DNA of 64,000 nt from Hydrogenophaga pseudoflava (GCF_031020795.1 NZ_JAVHJP010000002.1:620001-684000), one strand, 5' to 3'. Shown: positions 51,510 to 60,274, numbered from the stretch's first letter. Program-made: numbers and translations. Notes: generated from the letters alone by a model not told the origin.

Positions 51510-53051
51510 ATGAGCCAGGACATCCTGATCAACTGGGCACCCCAGGAAACCCGCGTAGCGGTGGTGGAGCAGGGCGCGGTGCAGGAGGTGCATCTGGAGC
51601 GCACTCTGGAGCGCGGCCTGGTGGGCAACATCTACCTGGGCAAGGTCTCGCGCGTGTTGCCCGGCATGCAGTCGGCGTTCATCGACATCGGTCTGGACCG
51701 TGCGGCGTTCCTGCACGTCGCCGATCTGATGCCCAACATCACGGCCAAGCACGCAGCACCGCGTGAGCGGGCCGCCGCAGCGCCCGGCTCGGAGGTCTCC
51801 AACGGAGGCAGCAACCGCGTGCTGGCCGCCGACCCGGTGCAACCCATTGAGCGGCAGATTTTTGAGGGGCAGGCGCTGATGGTCCAGGTCCTGAAGGACC
51901 CGATCGGGACCAAGGGCGCCCGTCTGACGGCGCAGATCAGCATCGCGGGCCGATTGCTGGTGTTCCTGCCGCAGGACAACCACATCGGGGTGTCGCAGAA
52001 GATTCCGTCCGCGCAGCGCGAGTCGCTGCGGCAGCGCCTGCTGACGCTGACGGCGATGCCCGACGGCAGCGCGGCCGGCGGATTCATCCTGCGCACCAAT
52101 GCCGAGGACGCCAGCGATGAAGAGCTGGGTGAAGACATCGCCTACCTGCGCAAGACCTGGCAGCGCATCAAGGATGCGGCCTCGCGCCAGCCTCCGGCCA
52201 CGGTGCTGCACGTCGACCTCAACCTGATGCAGCGGGTGTTGCGGGACCTGGTGGGTGCGCAGACTCACTCGATCCGCATCGACTCCCGGGAGCAGTTCGG
52301 GCTGCTGCAGTCCTTTGCCGCGGAGTTCATGCCCGACACCGCCAGCAAGCTGCAGCTCTACACCGGCGAGCGGCCAATCTTCGACCTGTTCAACATCGAC
52401 GAGGAGATCGCGCGCGCTCTCAGTCGCAGGGTCGACCTCAAGTCCGGCGGTTATCTGGTGATCGACCAGACCGAGGCGCTGACCACGGTCGACGTCAACA
52501 CCGGTGGCTTTGTGGGGGCCCGCAACTTCGACGACACCGTCTTCCGCACCAACCTGGAGGCCGCGCAGGCCATCGCGCGCCAGCTGCGGCTGCGCAACCT
52601 GGGCGGCATCGTCATCGTGGACTTCATCGACATGGTGCGCGAGGACCACCGCGACGCGGTGCTGACCGAGTTCCGCAAGCAACTGGCGCGCGACCGGGTC
52701 AAGACCATGACCGGCGGCTTTTCACAGCTCGGTCTGGTGGAGATGACCCGCAAGCGCACCCGCGAGTCCCTGGCCCACATGCTCAGCGAGCCCTGCCCGT
52801 CCTGCGACGGCAAGGGCGTGGTGAAAACCGCGCGCAGCGTGTGCTACGACATCCTGCGCGAGATCCTGCGCGAGGCGCGCGCCTTCAGCCCGCGTGAGTT
52901 CCGGGTGGTGGCCTCGCCCCGGGTGATCGAGCTGTTCCTGGATGAGGAGAGCCAGCATCTGGCCGGCCTCTCGGACTTCATCGGCAAGCCCATCTCGCTG
53001 CAGGCCGAGGGTTCGATGACCCAGGAGCAGTACGACATCGTCCTGCTCTGA
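51510..53051 (+). CDS. rng: Ribonuclease G
   Basis: RNase G is the endonuclease that matures the 5' end of 16S rRNA and helps mRNA decay. The 513-residue protein starts MSQDILINWAPQETRVAVVE after GAGG. An S1-like domain (residues 35-130) holds an insert of about 30 residues (HAAPRERAAAAPGSEVSNGG). The DNase I-like catalytic domain has Asp residues in LTTVDVNTGGFVG and GIVIVDFIDMVREDHR. The zinc-link Cys pair is in EPCPSCDGKGVV. It lacks the long C-terminal scaffold of RNase E. Confidence 0.95.
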   Translation: MSQDILINWAPQETRVAVVEQGAVQEVHLERTLERGLVGNIYLGKVSRVLPGMQSAFIDIGLDRAAFLHVADLMPNITAKHAAPRERAAAAPGSEVSNGGSNRVLAADPVQPIERQIFEGQALMVQVLKDPIGTKGARLTAQISIAGRLLVFLPQDNHIGVSQKIPSAQRESLRQRLLTLTAMPDGSAAGGFILRTNAEDASDEELGEDIAYLRKTWQRIKDAASRQPPATVLHVDLNLMQRVLRDLVGAQTHSIRIDSREQFGLLQSFAAEFMPDTASKLQLYTGERPIFDLFNIDEEIARALSRRVDLKSGGYLVIDQTEALTTVDVNTGGFVGARNFDDTVFRTNLEAAQAIARQLRLRNLGGIVIVDFIDMVREDHRDAVLTEFRKQLARDRVKTMTGGFSQLGLVEMTRKRTRESLAHMLSEPCPSCDGKGVVKTARSVCYDILREILREARAFSPREFRVVASPRVIELFLDEESQHLAGLSDFIGKPISLQAEGSMTQEQYDIVLL

Positions 53052-53060
53052 GGCTCTGGT

Positions 53061-54941
53061 TCACGCTGCCTCAGGCTCCGGTGAGAAGCCCTGGGCGTGC
53101 AGCCGCGCATAGAGGCCGCCCGCACGCAGCAACACCTGGTGGGTGCCCTGTTCCGCGATGCGGCCGTTGGCCAGCACCACCACGCGGTCGGCGTGTTCGA
53201 TGGTCGACAGACGGTGGGCGATGACCAGCGTCGTGCGGCCTTTCATGAGCCGCGCAAGCGCCTCCTGTACCAGCCGCTCGGACTCGTTGTCCAGCGCCGA
53301 CGTGGCCTCGTCGAGGATCAGGACCGGCGCGTCCTTGTAGATCGCCCTGGCAATCGCCAGCCGCTGGCGCTGCCCGCCCGACAGTTCGGCCGCGTTGTGT
53401 CCGACGTTGCTGTGAATGCCCCGAGGCAGCCTGGCAACGAGTTCGCCCAGGTTGGCCGAGTGGAGAGCCGCCAGTACCTTCTCCTCGTCGATGGCTCCGT
53501 CCGCGGCACCCAGCGCCACGTTGGCAGCAAGGGTGTCGTTGAGCATGATCACGTCCTGGCTGACCATGGCGAACTGGCGGCGCAGGCAGTGCAGGTCCCA
53601 GTCGGGCAGCGCCACCCCGTCGAGCAGCACGTCGCCATGCAGGACCTCGACGAAACGCGGCAGCAGGTTGGCGAGTGTGGTCTTGCCGGAGCCGGACGGG
53701 CCCACCAGCGCCAACACCTCCCCAGGCTGGACCTGCAGCGACACGCCGCACAGCGCCGTGCGGTTGACCTCGTCGTCGCTCGTGCTCTCGTCGTCCCGCG
53801 ATGGGTAGCGCACCCAGACCTCTTTCAGCTCGATCGCACCCTGGACGCGGTCGGTCCGGTGGGTACCGCTGGACTGTTCCGGCGTGTGCTCAATCAGCTC
53901 CAGCCCGCGTTCCAGTGCCGCCAGCCCCCTGGTGATGGGACCGGCGATCTCGGCCAGGTGGCGAATGGGGGCCACCAGCATGAGCATGGCCGTCACGAAC
54001 GCCACGAAATTGCCGACCGTGACACCGCTGCGGCTGCTTTGCCACAGGGCCACGGCAATCACTGCCGACAGCGCCACCGCTGCCAGCATCTGCGTCAGAG
54101 GCGTCATCGCAGCCTGCGCGATGGTCGATTTCAGCGCCAGACGCCGCAGGCGAACGCTGAGCGATTCGAAGCGCTCAGACTGGCGCTCCTGTGCGCCGTG
54201 CAGCCGCACCATGCGGTGGGCGAGGGCGTTTTCCTCGACCACATAGGCCAGCTCGTCGGTGGCCTGCTGGCTGGACTTGGTCAGGCTGTAGAGCCGCCGC
54301 GAAAGCACCCGCATGACGACCACCAGCGCCGGAAAGAGGAAGAGCACGATCAGGGTGAGCTTCCAGTTCAGATACATCAGGTAGCCCAGCAACGCCAGCA
54401 GCGTGAGGCTGTCCTTGGCCAGCGTCAGCAGCGCGTTGACCAGCAAGGTCGATCCCGTCTGGACCTCGTAGACCAGCGTGTTGGAGAGCTTGCTGGCACT
54501 CTGGCGGGCGAACAGGGTCAGCTGCGCGTCGTTGAGCTTGGCAAACATGGCGCGGCGCAGGTTCAGCAGGCCGAGGCTGGCGGTGTAGGACAGCGCGTAT
54601 TGCGCGAGGAACCCGGCCAGTCCGCGGATGCCGAACAAACCCACCAGCGCCACCGGGACCATCCAGAGGTCGATGGTCCCCTTGGAAAAGCCGCTGTCCA
54701 GCAGGGTCTTGAGCAGTGCGGGAATCATCGGCTCCGTCAGCGCGCCGACGATGGTGCAGATCACCGCCAGTACGATGCCCGCCGACGCCGAGCGGAAGTA
54801 CGGCCAGAACCTCACCAGGCGCTCGCGGATGGTGGCGGTGGGCAGTGCGGCAGAGGTGGAAGGCGAGGTCAAGACAGCAGTCGGTGGTTCGTGAGGCTCG
54901 GTGAGGGGCTTCAGGGCCCGCGCACAGCAAGGATATGGCAC
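53061..54941 (-). CDS. msbA: MsbA-like lipid ABC transporter (fused permease-ATPase)
   Basis: This half-transporter of up to 626 residues has six membrane helices (about residues 50-330) and a C-terminal ATPase. MsbA flips lipid A-core across the inner membrane. Walker A is ALVGPSGSGKTTLANLL, the signature is ELSGGQRQRLAIARAI, Walker B is VLILDEATSALDNESE and the switch is VIAHRLSTIEHAD. The GTG start 54941 is uncertain; TTG 54872 (MTSPSTSAALPT) would be closer to the family start. It converges on rng (9 bases apart) and diverges from tolB. Other lipid or drug exporters of this class look alike, but the length and fold suit MsbA. Confidence 0.87.
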   Translation of the reverse strand: MPYPCCARALKPLTEPHEPPTAVLTSPSTSAALPTATIRERLVRFWPYFRSASAGIVLAVICTIVGALTEPMIPALLKTLLDSGFSKGTIDLWMVPVALVGLFGIRGLAGFLAQYALSYTASLGLLNLRRAMFAKLNDAQLTLFARQSASKLSNTLVYEVQTGSTLLVNALLTLAKDSLTLLALLGYLMYLNWKLTLIVLFLFPALVVVMRVLSRRLYSLTKSSQQATDELAYVVEENALAHRMVRLHGAQERQSERFESLSVRLRRLALKSTIAQAAMTPLTQMLAAVALSAVIAVALWQSSRSGVTVGNFVAFVTAMLMLVAPIRHLAEIAGPITRGLAALERGLELIEHTPEQSSGTHRTDRVQGAIELKEVWVRYPSRDDESTSDDEVNRTALCGVSLQVQPGEVLALVGPSGSGKTTLANLLPRFVEVLHGDVLLDGVALPDWDLHCLRRQFAMVSQDVIMLNDTLAANVALGAADGAIDEEKVLAALHSANLGELVARLPRGIHSNVGHNAAELSGGQRQRLAIARAIYKDAPVLILDEATSALDNESERLVQEALARLMKGRTTLVIAHRLSTIEHADRVVVLANGRIAEQGTHQVLLRAGGLYARLHAQGFSPEPEAA

Positions 54942-55020
54942 ATCTTGTCACGGTCGGTGGATGCGCATCCGGTATTATCCGACGGCAGCGTTTTCTCTCG
55001 CTGACACCAACACCCGACGC

Positions 55021-56331
55021 ATGCTGGATTTGAATCGACCCGAATGGCTGCCCACGCGGCGGCATCTGTTGTCCCAAGCCGCCGTCCTTCCGCTGGCGGC
55101 TCTCCCCCTACAAAATGCGCTGGCGCAATTTCGCGTCGAGGTGTCCGGCGCCGGCGTGACCCAGATTCCGATTTCCGGCGTCGCCTTCCGCGACAACGGG
55201 CTGGCCAACCAGGACATGATCGCGATCGTCCGGGCCGACCTGGAGCGCAGTGGGCAGTTCCGTTTTGTGGAGCCGCTTCCCGTCCGCCTGGACGAAACCT
55301 CTCGGCCCGAACTCGCCGCCTGGCGCGAGAAGGGCACTGACGCACTGCTGACCGGCAGCGTATCCAAGCTGGCCGATGGCCGCTTCGATATCCGCTTCCG
55401 GCTCTGGGATTCGGTGCGCGGGCAGGACCTCGGAGGGCTCAGCTACCCGGTCAATGCAGGTGACCTGCGCTACGCAGCACACCGCATCGCCGACTACGTC
55501 TACGAGAAGCTCACCGGCGAGAAAGGCGTGTTTGCCACCCGCATCGCTTATGTGACCAAGAGCGGTCCACGCTACACCCTGCTGGTGGCCGACTCCGATG
55601 GCGAGAATGCGAAGGCCACGCTCAGCAGCCCTGAGCCCATCATTTCCCCGAGTTGGGCGCCCGGCGGTGGGCAACTGGCTTATGTGTCGTTCGAATCACG
55701 CAAGCCTGTCATCTATTCGCACGATGTCGCCACCGGCAAACGCCGCCTGCTCGCCAACTTCCGTGGCTCCAACAGCGCGCCCTCCTGGTCGCCGGATGGT
55801 CGGCAGGTGGTGGCCACGCTGTCCATCTCGGGCAATGCTCAGGTGTACGTCATGGATGCCAACGGTGGCCAGCCGCGCCGGCTGACCCAGTCGGGAAGCA
55901 TCGACACCGAGCCGGTGTTCAGCGCCGACGGCCGCTCGATCTTCTTCGTGAGCGACCGTGGTGGCTCGCCGCAGATCTACCGCATGGGGGCGGGCGGCGA
56001 GAACCCTCAGCGCCTGACCTTCAACGGCAACTACAACATCTCTCCGGCCCCCAGTCCCGACGGGCGCTGGCTGGCGTTCATCTCCCGCGTGGGGGGGGCG
56101 TTCCGCCTCCATGTGATGGAGCTGTCCAGCGGCAACGTCACGGCACTCAGCGATGCAAGCGCCGACGAAAGCCCCAGTTTCGCGCCCAACAGCCGGCTGA
56201 TCGTGTACGCCACCCGTGATCGCGGTCAGGAGGCCCTGATGACCTCGACCGTGGATGGCCGGGTCAAGACCCGGCTGACCGGTGCCCAAGGCGACATCCG
56301 GGAACCGGAGTGGGGCCCGTTCGTCCGCTGA
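55021..56331 (+). CDS. tolB: Tol-Pal system protein TolB
   Basis: TolB is the periplasmic beta-propeller that cycles between Pal and OmpA/Lpp during outer-membrane constriction. The 436-residue protein has an N-terminal domain (residues about 35-165: FRVEVSGAGVTQIPISGVAF) and a six-bladed WD-like propeller with repeated S-x-SPDGRxxA units (SAPSWSPDGRQVVATLS, ISPAPSPDGRWLAFIS). The signal PTRRHLLSQAAVLPLAALPL has a twin-arginine pair. tolQ, tolR and tolA are not upstream; instead msbA diverges. pal and cpoB follow on the same strand. Confidence 0.95.
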   Translation: MLDLNRPEWLPTRRHLLSQAAVLPLAALPLQNALAQFRVEVSGAGVTQIPISGVAFRDNGLANQDMIAIVRADLERSGQFRFVEPLPVRLDETSRPELAAWREKGTDALLTGSVSKLADGRFDIRFRLWDSVRGQDLGGLSYPVNAGDLRYAAHRIADYVYEKLTGEKGVFATRIAYVTKSGPRYTLLVADSDGENAKATLSSPEPIISPSWAPGGGQLAYVSFESRKPVIYSHDVATGKRRLLANFRGSNSAPSWSPDGRQVVATLSISGNAQVYVMDANGGQPRRLTQSGSIDTEPVFSADGRSIFFVSDRGGSPQIYRMGAGGENPQRLTFNGNYNISPAPSPDGRWLAFISRVGGAFRLHVMELSSGNVTALSDASADESPSFAPNSRLIVYATRDRGQEALMTSTVDGRVKTRLTGAQGDIREPEWGPFVR

Positions 56332-56394
56332 CCGCCCGCGCCCAGAGCCTTGTTTTTTTCAAAACCAACCAACCCGACTCAGAAAGGGATCTCC

Positions 56395-56967
56395 ATGAAC
56401 AACTCTTCGACCCCTGCGCCGCTGCGCACGACCTCCCACTGGCCCTTCCGGCTGGGCGCCCTGATCCTGGTGGCGTCGCTCGCCGCCTGCGGCTCCAGTG
56501 TGAAGCTCGACGAGGCACCGGTCGAAGACCGCAACACCACCACCGGCCAAGCGGGCCAGAATGGCTCAGGCTCCGGTGTTGATCCGCGTGGTGTCACTGG
56601 TGTGCAAGTCCCCGGCATGGACTCAGAGCAGCCCGCGGCCCTCTCCCGCATCATCTATTTCGATTACGACAGTTTCGAAGTCCGTGCCGAATTCACCTCG
56701 GCGCTGGAGGCCAATGCCCGTTACCTGAAGGCCAATCCGTCCCGCAAGGTCGCGCTGGAGGGTCACACCGATGAGCGCGGTGGCCGCGAGTACAACCTGG
56801 CGCTGGGCCAGAAGCGCGCCGAAGCCGTCCGCCGTTCGCTCGCGCTGCTGGGTGTGAATGAGTCCCAGATGGAGCCTGTGAGCTTTGGCGAGGAAAAGCC
56901 CGCCGCGCTCGGCATGGACGAATCGTCCTACGCCAAGAATCGCCGCGTGGAACTGACCTACCGCTGA
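56395..56967 (+). CDS. pal: Peptidoglycan-associated lipoprotein Pal
   Basis: Pal is the outer-membrane lipoprotein that ties peptidoglycan to the Tol system. The 190-residue protein starts MNNSSTPAPLRTTSHWPF. Its long signal ends in lipobox LAAC (Cys32), followed by a Ser/Gly/Thr tether. The OmpA-like domain (about residues 80-190) has IIYFDYDSFEVRAEF, VALEGHTDERGGREYNLALGQ (peptidoglycan site, with Asp and Arg) and SYAKNRRVELTY. It lies between tolB and cpoB in the usual order. Confidence 0.96.
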   Translation: MNNSSTPAPLRTTSHWPFRLGALILVASLAACGSSVKLDEAPVEDRNTTTGQAGQNGSGSGVDPRGVTGVQVPGMDSEQPAALSRIIYFDYDSFEVRAEFTSALEANARYLKANPSRKVALEGHTDERGGREYNLALGQKRAEAVRRSLALLGVNESQMEPVSFGEEKPAALGMDESSYAKNRRVELTYR

Positions 56968-56968
56968 G

Positions 56969-57769
56969 ATGACCGTGCGCACGTCTGTTGTCCTGTCCGC
57001 TCGTGTGGTGTCTGCCCTGGCGCTGGCCGGAGCTTGCCTGTGGCCGTTGCAGGCTCACGCCCTGTTCGATGACGACGAGGCGCGCAAGGCCATCCTCGAC
57101 CTGCGGCAGAAGTTCGACGCCTACAAGCTGGAGGTCGACGCAAAGCTCAATCGCCTGGCCAGCGAGTCGCGCGAGGCGGGCTCGGCCAGCCAGCGCAGCC
57201 TGCTGGAGCTGTCCAACCAGAACGAGCAGCTCAGGGCCGAAATCGCCCGCCTGCGTGGCCAGAACGAGCAGCTGGCCCGTGAAGTGTCCGAGTTGCAACG
57301 GCAGCAAAAGGACGTCCAGGCGGGCGTGGATGCACGGCTGAAGCAGGTCGAGCCCAGCAAGGTGACGGTCGACGGCATGGAGTTCTCCGCATCTCCCGAA
57401 GAAAAGCGCGAGTACGACGCAGCCATGGAACTGCTGCGCAAGTCGGACTTCGCCGGGGCTGCCTCAGCCTATTCCTCTTTCCTGCGGCGTTTCCCGGGCA
57501 GTGGCTACATCCCGTCGGCGTTGTACTGGCAGGGCAATGCGTTGTATGCCACCCGTGCCTACAAGGACTCCATCGACAGCCACCGCAGGCTGGTGAGCCA
57601 GTACCCGACCCACACGCGCACGCCGGAAGCCATGCTCGCCATGGCCAACAGTCAGGTCGAACTCAAGGACAGCAAGTCGGCCCAGCGCACGCTCGAGACC
57701 CTGGTCCGCACCTATCCGCAGTCTGAAGCCGCCGCCGCGGGTCGCGAACGCCTGTCGCGTCTGCGCTGA
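56969..57769 (+). CDS. cpoB: Cell division coordinator CpoB (YbgF)
   Basis: CpoB couples peptidoglycan synthesis by PBP1B with Tol-driven outer-membrane constriction. The 266-residue periplasmic protein has a signal peptide (cleavage near residue 31, QAHA), then an N-terminal coiled coil (about 45-115, rich in Glu/Gln/Arg/Leu) for trimer formation. A TPR domain follows (from about 145: EKREYDAAMELLRKSDFAGA and two further repeats). The ATG lies one base after the pal stop. A GC hairpin (CACCCC/GGGGTG) follows the stop. Confidence 0.94.
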   Translation: MTVRTSVVLSARVVSALALAGACLWPLQAHALFDDDEARKAILDLRQKFDAYKLEVDAKLNRLASESREAGSASQRSLLELSNQNEQLRAEIARLRGQNEQLAREVSELQRQQKDVQAGVDARLKQVEPSKVTVDGMEFSASPEEKREYDAAMELLRKSDFAGAASAYSSFLRRFPGSGYIPSALYWQGNALYATRAYKDSIDSHRRLVSQYPTHTRTPEAMLAMANSQVELKDSKSAQRTLETLVRTYPQSEAAAAGRERLSRLR

Positions 57770-57824
57770 TTCCGCTGGAAGCCTCCACCCCTCCCGGGGT
57801 GAGGGGCGCTTCTACAATCGGTGG

Positions 57825-58937
57825 ATGGATCTCGCCGGCATTCAATCTCTTCAAAGCACTGTTCTCTGGGCCGCTTTCGCGGCCTCTTGTCTTTTCGGGT
57901 TCATCGCCCAGCGGACCCAGTTCTGCACCATGGGCGCGGTGAGCGACATCGTCAACATGGGCTCCTGGACCCGCATGCGGATGTGGGGCATGGCGGTGGG
58001 TGTCGCCATGATCGGGTTCTACGGCATGGGCTGGCTGGGCTGGATCGATACCGGCAAGACCATCTACAGCTCCGGGCGCATCGTCTGGCTGTCGGCGCTG
58101 GTGGGTGGTCTGCTGTTTGGTTTCGGCATGGTGTTGGCCTCCGGTTGCGGTAGCAAGACGCTGGTGCGCATCGGAACGGGCAGCCTGAAGTCGCTGGTGG
58201 TGTTTTTCGTGATGGGTTTCTTTGCGTTCGCCACGCTGCGCGGCGTATTGGCTGTGCTGCGAGTCAACACGGTGGATCAGGTGGCTGTGGACTTGGCCGC
58301 TGGCGGCAGCCTGCCCATGTGGCTGACGCGATTCGCTGGCCTGGAGCCCGGTTTGGCCGGTCTGATCGCTGCGCTGGTGATTGGCGGTGGTCTGGTGGTG
58401 TGGGCCCTGCTCGGAAAAGACTTCCGGACGCCCGACGGGCTGCTGGCAGGGTTCGGGCTGGGCGGAGTGATTGTCTCGATGTGGTGGATCAGTGGCCACC
58501 TCGGCTTTGTGCCGGAGCACCCCGAAACGCTGGAGTCGGTGTACCTGGCGACCAACAGCGGGCGCATGGAGTCGTTGACTTTCACGGCACCAATGGCCTA
58601 TCTGCTGGACTGGCTGATCCACTACAGCGACACCTCCAAGGTGCTGACGCTGGGCGTGGTGACGGTGGGCGGTGTGGTCGTTGGTTCGTTTGTTCAGGCG
58701 CTGCTGTCCCGCAGTTTCCGGTGGGAAGGTTTTCGGGACACCCGGGACACGGCGCTGCACCTGGCCGGTGCCGCCTGCATGGGGGTTGGTGGCGTGACCG
58801 CCATGGGTTGCACCGTGGGGCAAGGCCTCTCAGGCCTGTCGACACTGAGTCTGACCAGTGCCATCGCGGTCGCCGGCATCATGGCGGGCGCCGTGCTGGG
58901 TTTCCGGTTCCAGATCTGGCTGCTTGAGCGCGAATGA
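57825..58937 (+). CDS. YeeE/YedE family (TsuA-type) sulfur transporter
   Basis: This 370-residue inner-membrane protein has about nine to ten hydrophobic spans. Three conserved Cys motifs match those lining the thiosulfate path of the characterised relative TsuA: QRTQFCTMGAVSD, LASGCGSKTLVRIG and TAMGCTVGQGLSG. Thiosulfate uptake is the best guess. YedE relatives linked to selenium are the alternative, and a selD fusion lies elsewhere in this window. No TusA-like gene follows. The stop overlaps the tcdA start as ATGA. Confidence 0.85.
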   Translation: MDLAGIQSLQSTVLWAAFAASCLFGFIAQRTQFCTMGAVSDIVNMGSWTRMRMWGMAVGVAMIGFYGMGWLGWIDTGKTIYSSGRIVWLSALVGGLLFGFGMVLASGCGSKTLVRIGTGSLKSLVVFFVMGFFAFATLRGVLAVLRVNTVDQVAVDLAAGGSLPMWLTRFAGLEPGLAGLIAALVIGGGLVVWALLGKDFRTPDGLLAGFGLGGVIVSMWWISGHLGFVPEHPETLESVYLATNSGRMESLTFTAPMAYLLDWLIHYSDTSKVLTLGVVTVGGVVVGSFVQALLSRSFRWEGFRDTRDTALHLAGAACMGVGGVTAMGCTVGQGLSGLSTLSLTSAIAVAGIMAGAVLGFRFQIWLLERE

Positions 58938-59749
58938 ACGCAGACTTCGAGCGTCGCTTCGGGGGGCTGCGCCGCCTCTATGGTGTTGCGGGTGCCCAGG
59001 CGATCTTTGATTCGCATGTGATGGTGGTGGGCATCGGAGGGGTGGGCGCCTGGGCCGCCGAAGCACTCGCGCGCAGCGGGGTGGGGCGCCTGACACTGGT
59101 CGACATGGACCATGTGGCCGAGTCCAACATCAACCGGCAGATTCATGCGCTGACGGACACCGTGGGCATGGCCAAGGTGGAGGCCATGCGCGAGCGGATC
59201 GTATCGATCAATCCGGAGTGTCGTGTAGAGGTCGTGGATGACTTTGTGACGGCGGACAACTGGCCGGCGCACGGTCACAACCTGCTGGCGCATGCTGGCC
59301 CGCTGGGGCTGATCGATGCCTGTGACCAGGTGCGCGCGAAGACCGCCATGGCAGCATGGGCGGTGGCCCACCGTGTGAACTTCGTGTCCGTCGGGGCGGC
59401 GGGTGGAAAGCGGAAACCGCAGGCCATCGAGGTCGGTGACCTGGCCGAGGTGACCCACGACCCGCTGCTGGCCCAATTGCGGTACCGGCTGCGCCGCGAG
59501 CACGGCGCATCGCGAACCCGTCGCATGGGGGTGACCTGTGTGTTCAGCCGTGAGCCCGTGGCACCGCCCGATGCTTCCTGCGACATCTCTTCTCCCGACG
59601 GATCGCTCAATTGCCACGGCTACGGTTCGGTGGTCAGCGTGACGGCAAGCTTCGGGCTGTGCGCTGCTGGCTGCGTGTTCAACGCGCTTGCAGACGCTGC
59701 ATCAAACAAACCAGTGAAGCTTTCGAAACAGCGCGAAATGACGCTATAA
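58934..59749 (+). CDS. tcdA: tRNA threonylcarbamoyladenosine dehydratase
   Basis: TcdA (CsdL) cyclises t6A37 to ct6A in ANN-decoding tRNAs using ATP. The 271-residue E1-like protein has FDSHVMVVGIGGVGAWAAEAL (nucleotide site), VDMDHVAESNINRQIHAL (conserved Arg) and RTRRMGVTCVFSREPV. The C-terminus is short and ends MTL just where a tRNA-Lys promoter begins (the -10 TATAAT overlaps its stop). Its targets include tRNA-Lys, encoded directly downstream. It overlaps the YeeE-type gene by four bases. Confidence 0.93.
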   Translation: MNADFERRFGGLRRLYGVAGAQAIFDSHVMVVGIGGVGAWAAEALARSGVGRLTLVDMDHVAESNINRQIHALTDTVGMAKVEAMRERIVSINPECRVEVVDDFVTADNWPAHGHNLLAHAGPLGLIDACDQVRAKTAMAAWAVAHRVNFVSVGAAGGKRKPQAIEVGDLAEVTHDPLLAQLRYRLRREHGASRTRRMGVTCVFSREPVAPPDASCDISSPDGSLNCHGYGSVVSVTASFGLCAAGCVFNALADAASNKPVKLSKQREMTL

Positions 59750-59750
59750 T
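59722..59750 (+). promoter_or_regulatory. Promoter of the tRNA-Lys pair
   Basis: A perfect -10 (TATAAT, 59745-59750) lies 17 bases after a weak -35 (TTCGAA, 59722-59727). It overlaps the tcdA stop and sits 47 bases before the first tRNA. A 7-base hairpin (CTATCCG 59764-59770/CGGATAG 59786-59792) lies in the leader. Confidence 0.6.
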
Positions 59751-59797
59751 CTGAGGCTTCGCGCTATCCGATTGGTAGAACAAACCGGATAGAGTGC

Positions 59798-59873
59798 GGG
59801 GCGTTAGCTCAGTTGGTAGAGCAGCGGACTCTTAATCCGTAGGTCGAGTGTTCGAGTCACTCACGCCCCACCA
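59798..59873 (+). tRNA. tRNA-Lys (anticodon CTT)
   Basis: This is a 76-base cloverleaf with encoded CCA. The acceptor stem is GGGGCGT/ACGCCCC, the anticodon loop is CTCTTAA (CTT) on a GCGGA/TCCGT stem, and the T-arm is GAGTG-TTCGAGT-CACTC. It reads AAG. Confidence 0.97.
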
Positions 59874-59932
59874 GCGATGGCTGGTTGTTGATGAAGTCCC
59901 GGGCGAAAGCCGGGCAAGTGTTCGAGTTTGAT
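59874..59932 (+). other. Spacer between tRNA-Lys genes with tRNA-like remnant
   Basis: The 59-base spacer holds a small hairpin (CCCGG 59898-59902/CCGGG 59910-59914). It also holds AGTGTTCGAGT (59917-59927), an exact 11-base copy of the T-arm of the preceding tRNA (59847-59857). It may be a relic of tandem tRNA duplication. Confidence 0.45.
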
Positions 59933-60008
59933 GGGACGTTAGCTCAGTTGGTAGAGCAGCGGACTTTTAATCCGTTGGTCGGCAGTTCGAGCCTGCCACG
60001 TCCTACCA
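59933..60008 (+). tRNA. tRNA-Lys (anticodon TTT)
   Basis: This is a 76-base cloverleaf with encoded CCA. The anticodon loop is CTTTTAA (TTT) and the T-arm is GGCAG-TTCGAGC-CTGCC. The acceptor stem GGGACGT/ACGTCCT has a G1:U72 wobble in place of the usual G:C pair. It reads AAA/AAG and is co-transcribed with tRNA-Lys(CTT), ending at the terminator just after it. Confidence 0.96.
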
Positions 60009-60025
60009 AAATCCCCTTGTGGGAC

Positions 60026-60063
60026 AAAAAAGCCCGCTACCGAAACGGTAGCGGGCTTTTTTG
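60026..60063 (+). terminator. Terminator of the tRNA-Lys operon
   Basis: A 17-base perfect stem, AAAAAAGCCCGCTACCG (60026-60042)/CGGTAGCGGGCTTTTTT (60046-60062), has loop AAA. It follows 17 bases after the second tRNA. The next 211 bases to 60274 hold no feature I can support. Confidence 0.93.
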
Positions 60064-60274
60064 TTTGCGGCTCCGCTACCAGCGCGCTGCCTGTTTCGCT
60101 ATGAGCGCTTCTGTGTGTGGCATCGGCTCATTGAGGACGGTGAGACGAGGAAACGTCACCTACACGGTGCAGGTCTTCCGAGTGCAAGGACCTGGAGCAG
60201 CCTCCGGAGGATCTTGCTCTGTGAAGGCAGGCCTGAGAGGCCGGCCCGATGCCTGGACCTCAGGACTTGTGGCC

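Noticed and set aside
59753-59797. Extra tRNA-like element before tRNA-Lys (contains ATTGGTAGA)
   Set aside because: Only a short D-arm-like string and a 7-base hairpin are seen; no cloverleaf can be drawn.
60064-60274. Possible gene between the tRNA-Lys terminator and the GlsB-family gene
   Set aside because: The short frames have no RBS and no recognisable protein; nothing supported was found.
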